Shown in pieces: positions 13,974-19,470 of a DNA stretch of 19,470 nt. Where the stretch lies: assembly GCA_964461835.1 (NCBI GenBank), contig CAYWVO010000053.1, forward strand, positions 1-19,470, written 5' to 3'. Within the stretch, counting starts at the first letter, position 1. Every line of letters starts with the position of its first letter. The DNA is from CAYWVO01 sp964461835. GTDB taxonomy: Bacteria; Zixibacteria; MSB-5A5; WJJR01; JAJRUJ01. Under the pieces are notes generated by a model. The model did not search any database. It was given only the letters and a program-made list of their open reading frames with translations, and was not told the DNA's origin. The position numbers were made by a program, and so were the translations under genes.

Positions 13974-15467
13974 TTACAATGTAAACGTGAGAAAGAGGTT
14001 GTTTCCTGCTCGAGAGATGAGGAGCAATACCCGATCACCCTCGTTCAGGGGATCAATGATGGATCTGAAATCCTGGATATCCTGAACAGTCTGCCGATTC
14101 ACCGACTGGATAAGATCCCCCTCTCGCAGGCCAGCACGGGCTGCTGCACTGGCTGGGCTAAGGGAAGTAACGATCACACCTTGCTCGTCACGATCATGAT
14201 TATAGCGATCCGCCAGTTCGCGGGTAAAGCTGCCGACCGAAAACCCGAGTTTTTCCTCAAGATTGCCCTCGGCGTCGGCCAGGGTTTCCTCGCCCTCCAA
14301 TTCACCGAGTTTGACAGTCAATATCTGCTCACTCCCGTCGCGCAGAACCGTGAAACGCACCCTGGTCCCGGGCGGGGTCGACGCAACCGTATTCCGCAAC
14401 TGGCTGGCGCTAACCATCTCTTCACCTTCCAGGCTGATAATCACATCCCCCTGTTCGAATCCAGCCTTTTCGGCGGGACTGTCTTCGACCACATCGCCAA
14501 TCAGCACCCCATCTGTCCGGTCCAGATCAAAGGCCTCCGCTAATTCCGGAGTGATATCCTGGATTAGCACTCCCAGCCAGCCACGGGAGACTTTACCGTG
14601 CTCGATCAGGGAATTCATAATATAGACCGCCATATTGGATGGGACCGCGAACCCGACACCCTGGTAGCCCCCGGTGCGGGTGGCGATTGCGGTGTTGATG
14701 CCAACTAATTCACCATCCAAGTTGACCAGCGGCCCACCGGAGTTGCCGGGATTAATGGCGGCGTCAGTTTGAATAAAATCCTCGTAATCAGCCAGGCCGA
14801 CATTTGACCGCCCCTTGGCGCTGACGATTCCCTGGGTGACGGTGTACGCCAGATTCTCACTCAGTGGGCTGCCAACTGCGAGCACAATTTCACCGACCTG
14901 CAGCTCGTCACTGTCGCCAATGGCGATCGGTTTCAAATTGTCGGCGTCGATCTGGAGTACGGCGATATCGGTTTTCGGATCGGTACTCACCACGGTCGCG
15001 GTATACCGTCGGCCGTCATGAGTCTGAACAAAAATCGTATCTGCTTTGGCGACAACATGATTGTTCGTGAGAACATAGCCGTCCACATCGACAATAATCC
15101 CCGACCCCAAGCCGCGTGCGCGTTGCTCATATTCACGTTCCCGTGGTTCATCCTGCGGTTGCTGACGCCGTGGGCCAAAAAAGAAATCGAAAAAATCATC
15201 CGAAAACGGATTCGTCGGCCGCACCGACATCACCCGCTCCGTGGAGACAGTCACCACACTGGGCTTGACCTCAGCGACGATATCAATGAAGGCCTGATTT
15301 AAATCCCGGAGGGTGTTTAGCGGACGATCGTAGCCGGCGCCATAGGGATTGGGCGACGCTTGCCCGTACCCGGATTGCACCGGTATGAACACCATAAGAG
15401 TAAGAATTAGCAGAGTACATATGGGAAAAGCAGATCGTTTAACCGCAGTGTGATTTCGGGTTACCAT
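13974..15467 (-). CDS. degP: Periplasmic serine protease/chaperone, HtrA/DegP (Do) family
   Basis: Degrades or refolds damaged envelope proteins. ATG 15467 is preferred (497 residues): AAGGAGG lies 5-6 bp before it, while the upstream ATG 15488 would place that SD inside the coding sequence. Signal peptide about 10-36 (ICTLLILTLMVFIPV...YGQA). The trypsin-like domain follows a DFFFGPRRQQ-type flexible loop. Catalytic residues, numbered from 15467, are H137 (TNNHVV), D167 (TDIAVLQ) and S243 (GNSGGPLV). Two PDZ domains follow (about 270-365 and 395-490; GWLGV, SPAEKAGFEQGDVI, then SPASAAARAGLREGDLI). Length and order match DegP/DegQ. Its neighbours are hsp20 and a DNA-binding regulator, consistent with a stress cluster. 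Direct repeats at 15582-15616 may serve its promoter. Confidence 0.95.
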   Translation of the reverse strand: MVTRNHTAVKRSAFPICTLLILTLMVFIPVQSGYGQASPNPYGAGYDRPLNTLRDLNQAFIDIVAEVKPSVVTVSTERVMSVRPTNPFSDDFFDFFFGPRRQQPQDEPREREYEQRARGLGSGIIVDVDGYVLTNNHVVAKADTIFVQTHDGRRYTATVVSTDPKTDIAVLQIDADNLKPIAIGDSDELQVGEIVLAVGSPLSENLAYTVTQGIVSAKGRSNVGLADYEDFIQTDAAINPGNSGGPLVNLDGELVGINTAIATRTGGYQGVGFAVPSNMAVYIMNSLIEHGKVSRGWLGVLIQDITPELAEAFDLDRTDGVLIGDVVEDSPAEKAGFEQGDVIISLEGEEMVSASQLRNTVASTPPGTRVRFTVLRDGSEQILTVKLGELEGEETLADAEGNLEEKLGFSVGSFTRELADRYNHDRDEQGVIVTSLSPASAAARAGLREGDLIQSVNRQTVQDIQDFRSIIDPLNEGDRVLLLISRAGNNLFLTFTL

Positions 15468-15581
15468 GTCTTCCTCCTTGGATTTCATCAGGGTCGTGCC
15501 GCCTGATCGGACACGTGATCAATAACGGGTGTTGTCGAAACCAGGTCGCCGCAGGCGACTCAGGGGTTTTGACCTCCTGTT

Positions 15582-15616
15582 TGTTCACCTGTTCAACTGT
15601 GCTCCTGTTCACCTGT
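15582..15616. promoter_or_regulatory. Direct repeats in the htrA upstream region
   Basis: TGTTCACCTGT occurs exactly at 15582-15592 and 15606-15616, 24 bp apart, within a run of further CCTGT/AACTGT words (15575-15634). It lies 115-150 bp before the htrA ATG, suitable for an activator site. Which protein binds is unknown. Confidence 0.45.
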
Positions 15617-15692
15617 CTTTACCGACCCACCTGTCGTTCGGAGCCTAAAGGCTCTTCTCTTTAGGTGGGCTACCTCGAGATTCTGTATGGCA

Positions 15693-15721
15693 ACCCCTCC
15701 AGCGTTATACACTGGAGGGGT
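15693..15721 (-). terminator. Hairpin behind hsp20
   Basis: Perfect 10-bp stem ACCCCTCCAG / CTGGAGGGGT with a 9-nt loop, 26 bp after the hsp20 stop. There is no long T-run on the minus strand; a smaller GAGCC-TAAA-GGCTC hairpin lies at 15641-15654. It probably ends or stabilises the hsp20 transcript. Confidence 0.6.
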
Positions 15722-15747
15722 GCGGGTCTCTGCGTATGTGGGCGGGG

Positions 15748-16191
15748 TTACTTCACCTCAATCGCGATCTCTTTCGGCTTCGCCTCTTCGACCTTCGGCA
15801 TGGTGATAGTCAGGACGCCGTTTTCGTAATCAGCTTTGACCTTATCGACGTCCACCATCGACGGCAGGGAGAAGGACCGGGAGAAGGATCCATACGTCCG
15901 CTCATTCCGGTAGTAGTTGGCCTTTTCATCCTTCTTCTCTTCTTTCCGTTCACCCTTGAGGATCAACGTGTTGTCCTTTACTGACACGTTGATATCCTTC
16001 TGCTCCATGCCGGGGATATCCGCCACCAACTTGATTTCACCGTCGGTTTCGGCTACATCCACTGTTGGCGCCCAGGTTAGGCTGGAAGTTTCTCCTGATC
16101 CTTCTTCGCCAAAGAAGGAGTCGAACAGGCGATTCATGGAACGCTGGAGTCGCGACAGATCGGTACTAGGTGTCCATTTTACCATTGCCAT
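15748..16191 (-). CDS. hsp20: Small heat-shock protein Hsp20 (alpha-crystallin family)
   Basis: ATP-independent holdase that binds unfolding proteins in the cytoplasm. 147 residues, normal for the family. The N-terminal arm MAMVKWTPSTDLSRLQRSMNRLFDSFF is typical of class-A bacterial sHsps. The alpha-crystallin domain (about 40-135) shows WAPTVDVAETDGEI, VADIPGMEQKDINVSV, GERKEEKK, YGSFSRSFSLP and the closing ADYENGVLTITMPK. The C-terminal IAIEV is the I-x-I anchor for oligomer assembly. The start is fixed by AAGGAGG 7 bp before ATG 16191. It lies between EF-G and HtrA on the same strand, but hairpins and its own sigma-54-like promoter suggest a separate transcript. Confidence 0.97.
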   Translation of the reverse strand: MAMVKWTPSTDLSRLQRSMNRLFDSFFGEEGSGETSSLTWAPTVDVAETDGEIKLVADIPGMEQKDINVSVKDNTLILKGERKEEKKDEKANYYRNERTYGSFSRSFSLPSMVDVDKVKADYENGVLTITMPKVEEAKPKEIAIEVK

Positions 16192-16216
16192 AACGATCCC
16201 TCCTTTCCTGATCGTT
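16192..16216 (-). promoter_or_regulatory. Stem-loop around the hsp20 Shine-Dalgarno (candidate RNA thermometer)
   Basis: On the mRNA AACGATC and GATCGTT pair perfectly (7 bp; 16210-16216 with 16192-16198) around the 11-nt loop AGGAAAGGAGG, and the AUG follows at once. The ribosome site is thus held in a closed loop whose stem could melt on heating. Confidence 0.55.
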
Positions 16217-16244
16217 CAATGTTCACGTTTCGGTCATTAAGAAA

Positions 16245-16260
16245 AGCAGAAACCGTGCCA
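16245..16260 (-). promoter_or_regulatory. Sigma-54 (-24/-12) promoter of hsp20
   Basis: Minus strand TGGCACGGTTTCTGCT against the consensus TGGCACG-N4-TTGCA/T: only one fixed position differs (C for T) and GG and GC have the exact 10-base spacing. Transcription would start near 16233, giving a leader of about 42 nt that contains the SD stem-loop. Confidence 0.65.
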
Positions 16261-16445
16261 AGAGATATCGAGGACGTTACTCATTGGAAATCAACGTGGT
16301 TCTCTCACAGATCGATGAGGACTGTCAATATGGCACATTGAGATATCATGAATTGCAGTCGTGTAACTGCCAATTTGACCTATTGCAAGGCAGATAGCAT
16401 ATCGAGCTGTCTTGAATTCCCGGACGAAGATTCAGACCGGCGGCC

Positions 16446-18524
16446 CTACGCCGCTTGCTTTTCCTTGCGTTCCTCGATCACCTGCTCCTCAAGGTGTTTC
16501 GGGAGCGGGGCATATTTGAGGAACTCCATCGAATAGCTGGCGCGGCCGCTGGAGATGGTGCGGATTGTCGACGCGTAACCGAACATTTCCTTCAGCGGCA
16601 CGATCCCGTTAAGCTTTTGCGATCCTTTACGGAAACGCCGCTGGCTTTCGATTTTGCCGCGACGGCGGCTGATGTCGGCGATGATATCCCCCATGTATTC
16701 ATCCGGGGTGTTAATCTCAATCTTCATCACCGGTTCCAAGAGTTGCGGCTTGGTCTTATGAATAATCTTTCTGAGGGCTTGCTGTGTGCAGATCCGGAAC
16801 GCCATCTCGCTGGAATCGACCTCATGGTACGAACCGTCCAACAGGATGAATTTCATATCGATCATGGGATAGCCGGCCACCAATCCCTTCTCGGCTGCCT
16901 CCCGGAATCCCTTTTCGACTGAGGGAATATATTCTTTCGGGATGCGGCCGCCGGTGATATAGTCGATAAACTCGATCCCCCCACCAAGGTTCGGTTCCAG
17001 GCGGAAATCGATATGGGCGTACTGTCCCTTCCCACCGGTCTGCTTTTTGTAGCGATAATTGTACTGAAACTCCTCAGTGATGGTCTCGCGGAACGCCACC
17101 GCCGGTTCGCCGACTTTGATCGGCACTTTGTGTTCGGTCTGGAGACGGTCGATTATCACGTCCAGGTGCAGCTCCCCCATGCCGGAGATAATCGTCTCCT
17201 CGGTTTCATCGTCGAAAGAGACTGAAAACGACGGATCTTCCAGCGCGACTTTCTTTAACGCCATCCCCAGTTTTTCCCGGTGCTTCTTGTCTTCCGGTTC
17301 AACACGCAGATCGAGCACGGTTTCCGGGTAATGGATGCTTTCCAGCAGGATCGGTGCGTCCTCGGCGGAGAGGGTATCGCCGGTGGTGGTGGACTTCAAG
17401 CCGATTAACGCCCCAATATCGCCGGCCTTGAGTGCGGAAACATCCTTGCGGTCACCGGCGTGGATCCGCATAATCCGTCCCACCCGCTCGCGCTGCTGAC
17501 GGGTAGAATTGTAAATATACGATCCGGCTTTCAACTCACCGGAGTACACGCGAACAAAGGTCTGCTGCCCCACAAACGGGTCGTTGATAATTTTAAAGGC
17601 CAGCGCGGAAAACGGGCGCTGGGCCGATGGCCGTCGGGAGATCGTGATTTCCGGATTGTCCACTTCGGTGCCGTGGACGATTCCCCGGTCGATCGGTGAG
17701 GGCAGGTAATCGACGACCCCATCCAATAGCAGTTGGACGCCCTTATTTTTGAACGCCGAGCCACAGAACACCGGGGTGATCAGGATTCCCAGCACGGCGT
17801 TCCGTGCCGCGCGCTTGGTATCCTCAACCGGGATCTCTTGTTCCTCGAGGTATTTCTCGGCCAGGACGTCGTCGTCGTCGGCCAAGGTCGTGATCAACTT
17901 TTCGCGGAACTCCTGAGCCTTGGGCAGGTATTCCGGCGGGATCTCTTTTTCGACCCGCTGGAGACCGTCGTAGTAGGTGGCTTTCATGGTGATTAAATCA
18001 ATAATGCCTGCAAATGCGTCTTCCCCACCGATCGGGATCTGAAACAAAACGGCGTTGGCGCCCAGCATGTCATTCATCATATTGACCGTGTGGAACAAAT
18101 CGGCGCCACTGCGGTCCAGCTTGTTGACGAAGGCAATCCGCGGGACTTTGTAGCGGTCGGCCTGATGCCAGACTGTTTCACTCTGGGGCTCAACACCGCC
18201 CACTGCGCAAAAGACCATGACAATACCGTCGAGGACCCGCAGCGAACGCTCTACTTCCAACGTGAAATCAATATGCCCCGGCGTATCGATAATGTTGACC
18301 TGGTGCTTATTCCAGTCGGTCGTGATGGCAGCAGAAGAGATAGTTATGCCACGCTCCTGCTCTTGTTTCATAAAATCCATGACCGCCTGCCCCTCGTGCA
18401 CCTCACCCAGCTTGTGGATCATGCCGGTGAAAAACAGGATGCGCTCGGTCGTGGTGGTCTTGCCGGCGTCAATATGTGCCACGATGCCGATATTGCGAAT
18501 CTTGTGTATCGTTGCCTGGTCCAT
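16446..18524 (-). CDS. fusA: Translation elongation factor G
   Basis: GTPase that drives ribosome translocation (and, with RRF, ribosome recycling). 692 residues from ATG 18524, the normal EF-G length. This start is preferred to TTG/ATG-like codons further upstream because the family N-terminus (HKIRNIGIVAHIDAGKTT) begins right after it and GAGG lies about 8 bp before it. All G motifs are intact: AHIDAGKTT (16-24), RGITI, DTPGHIDF, NKLD and GSAF. Domains II-V follow, with GMGELHLDVIIDRL and a C-terminus MFGYASTIRTISSGRASYSMEF. The gene stands alone with stress genes, not in the rpsL-rpsG-fusA-tuf operon, so it may be a second EF-G paralogue specialised for translocation or recycling, or this lineage has dispersed its str operon. 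Confidence 0.96.
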   Translation of the reverse strand: MDQATIHKIRNIGIVAHIDAGKTTTTERILFFTGMIHKLGEVHEGQAVMDFMKQEQERGITISSAAITTDWNKHQVNIIDTPGHIDFTLEVERSLRVLDGIVMVFCAVGGVEPQSETVWHQADRYKVPRIAFVNKLDRSGADLFHTVNMMNDMLGANAVLFQIPIGGEDAFAGIIDLITMKATYYDGLQRVEKEIPPEYLPKAQEFREKLITTLADDDDVLAEKYLEEQEIPVEDTKRAARNAVLGILITPVFCGSAFKNKGVQLLLDGVVDYLPSPIDRGIVHGTEVDNPEITISRRPSAQRPFSALAFKIINDPFVGQQTFVRVYSGELKAGSYIYNSTRQQRERVGRIMRIHAGDRKDVSALKAGDIGALIGLKSTTTGDTLSAEDAPILLESIHYPETVLDLRVEPEDKKHREKLGMALKKVALEDPSFSVSFDDETEETIISGMGELHLDVIIDRLQTEHKVPIKVGEPAVAFRETITEEFQYNYRYKKQTGGKGQYAHIDFRLEPNLGGGIEFIDYITGGRIPKEYIPSVEKGFREAAEKGLVAGYPMIDMKFILLDGSYHEVDSSEMAFRICTQQALRKIIHKTKPQLLEPVMKIEINTPDEYMGDIIADISRRRGKIESQRRFRKGSQKLNGIVPLKEMFGYASTIRTISSGRASYSMEFLKYAPLPKHLEEQVIEERKEKQAA

Positions 18525-18879
18525 CACGTATACCTCAATGCCTCCGATCAACAGCCATGTGCGAAACTGACCGGGATGGCGCCGTTCATTTCGCGGGAAA
18601 ACCAGTACCTCTTTGGACGGCAATACGGCAACTCCGGCCCGGACGATTGATTTTCTCAGGTCAGATTGTAATGATTGTCAGATCGATGGGATGTGGCCAA
18701 TATCTTCCAACCTGCTATTCATTAAGCAGATAGTTGCTAATGACGGATTTCTCGCGAGGTTCTCAGTCTGCGGGGATCCGATCAGCGATTCCGGGTAATT
18801 TCCTGTGTTGTCGCCCGGCTCTCTTCGTATTATGTACAAAGAGCGTACTTGAACTTATGACACGCCCAGGGAGGTGCGT
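18525..18879. other. Divergent promoter region between fusA and the ACT-domain gene
   Basis: No gene. For fusA (minus) a heat-shock-like pair TTGGAA (18705-18710) and CCCAT (18686-18690), 14 bp apart, is possible but weak. For the plus-strand gene a good -10, TATTAT, lies at 18828-18833 without a good -35; GTAC-N7-GTAC follows at 18834-18848. A direct repeat GTCAGAT occurs at 18660 and 18677. Confidence 0.4.
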
Positions 18880-19329
18880 ATGGCCTCGACTGTTCACGAG
18901 GTGGAATATTACTACGCGTTAGTCGCTGACAAGCCCGGTGAAGGCCGGAAACTGCTGGAATTTCTCAGCGAACGCGGGGTTAACCTGCTGGGCTTGACCG
19001 CATTCCCGGTTGAGGACGGCAAGACACAGATCGATTTCTTCCCGACCGATCCCGAGCAATTGCGTCAAGCGGCGGAGGACGCCGGGATCGGATTGGTCGG
19101 CCCCAAAAAAGCATTCATCATGCAGGGAGAAGACCGGGTTGGCGCCTTGTATGAATTTCATTTGCGGCTTTCCAACGCGGGGATCAATGTCCATGCCTCG
19201 AACGGCGTGGTGGACGGCACGGGCCGGTTCGGGTATGTGATCTGGGTTAATCCGAAGGATTACGATAAGGCTTCGAACGTGCTGCATGCCTCCGACTGGC
19301 GCACGATTCAGACCAGTCGCCCGAAGTAG
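18880..19329 (+). CDS. ACT-domain protein
   Basis: 149 residues from ATG 18880; this start is chosen over GTG 18874 because GGGAGG stands 5 bp before it. Two ACT-like halves are visible: residues about 9-62 (YYYALVADKPGEGRKLLEFL...GVNLLGLTAFPVEDGKTQIDFFP) and about 80-140 (FIMQGEDRVGALYEFHLRLSNAGINVHASNGVVDG). Each has the beta-alpha-beta pattern and the D-x-P/VG loop where ACT domains bind small ligands, often amino acids. No catalytic domain is attached, so it may be a stand-alone ligand-binding regulator or a subunit acting on a partner enzyme. It is divergent from fusA and has no partner gene inside the window. The ligand cannot be inferred. Confidence 0.88.
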   Translation: MASTVHEVEYYYALVADKPGEGRKLLEFLSERGVNLLGLTAFPVEDGKTQIDFFPTDPEQLRQAAEDAGIGLVGPKKAFIMQGEDRVGALYEFHLRLSNAGINVHASNGVVDGTGRFGYVIWVNPKDYDKASNVLHASDWRTIQTSRPK

Positions 19330-19470
19330 CAGCGATTTTTGGTTGCGACACCACGCCCGAACCAAGTCTCCGCCGACGCGGGAAAAGCTTGGGAGTGGGG
19401 CCCATAGTTGTTCGCGTGCAGCAGGACTGTCACCTGCCCGTCCTATCCGACATTGCAGAATTGGCGTCTT
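19330..19470. other. Spacer at the right window edge
   Basis: No start-bearing gene. On the minus strand a protein-like frame runs from about 19442 into the end of the ACT gene (GQVTVLLHANNYGPH...ETWFGRGVATKN). It has an upstream stop and no good start, so it may be a gene relic or a dispersed intergenic repeat. Confidence 0.35.

Noticed and set aside
16320..16340. Second sigma-54-like TGGCAC on the plus strand
   Set aside because: No GC dinucleotide at the -12 position and no plus-strand gene downstream.
16455..16922. Long plus-strand frames antisense to EF-G, HtrA, the integrase and the patatin
   Set aside because: They mirror the codon structure of GC-rich genes on the other strand; no family motif or SD.

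Overview
The window is a scaffold from an uncultured or draft bacterial genome: it contains an assembly gap of exactly 100 N. Signal peptides, a lipobox protein, an HtrA protease and a lipoprotein-like Cys-rich protein suggest a bacterium with a complex envelope. A giant subtilase ending in two Cys-rich dockerin repeats, Ig/cadherin-like periplasmic kinase domains and a lipoprotein with twin CxxxNPNN...CFVGRP modules recall the Zixibacteria and related phyla near the FCB group. That placement is inference from protein style only.

Left part (1 to about 11,100, visibly AT-richer apart from the IS and the integrase): the 3' part of an IS256-family element; a minus-strand three-gene operon (receptor-type Ser/Thr kinase, then a membrane protein with a TPR-like region and a DUF5683-like end, then a repeat-bearing lipoprotein split by the gap); a plus-strand, GC-richer XerC/D-like tyrosine recombinase whose Shine-Dalgarno (SD) sequence lies in a 10-bp stem; and a convergent 1074-residue secreted subtilase with a beta-helix and dockerins. 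A 700-bp spacer follows, with IS256-end-like direct repeats, hairpins and a good terminator.

Right part (11,217 to the end, GC-richer, housekeeping and stress genes, almost all minus strand): a patatin-like lipase translationally coupled to a Cys-rich protein; a small membrane protein; a DtxR/MntR-type regulator; HtrA/DegP; Hsp20; EF-G; and, divergently, an ACT-domain protein.

The strongest regulatory observations are: (1) two copies of a 19-bp site, one on the DtxR-like gene's own promoter and one before the small membrane protein; (2) a near-consensus sigma-54 promoter before hsp20, with a 7-bp stem that places the hsp20 SD in its loop directly before the AUG; (3) the integrase SD hairpin; (4) the near-identical 285-bp repeat that explains the gap and predicts its size (135 bp), which would rejoin the lipoprotein gene. 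The kinase operon is the best candidate for an undescribed system: a kinase with a sensor ectodomain co-transcribed with a membrane partner and an outer lipoprotein.
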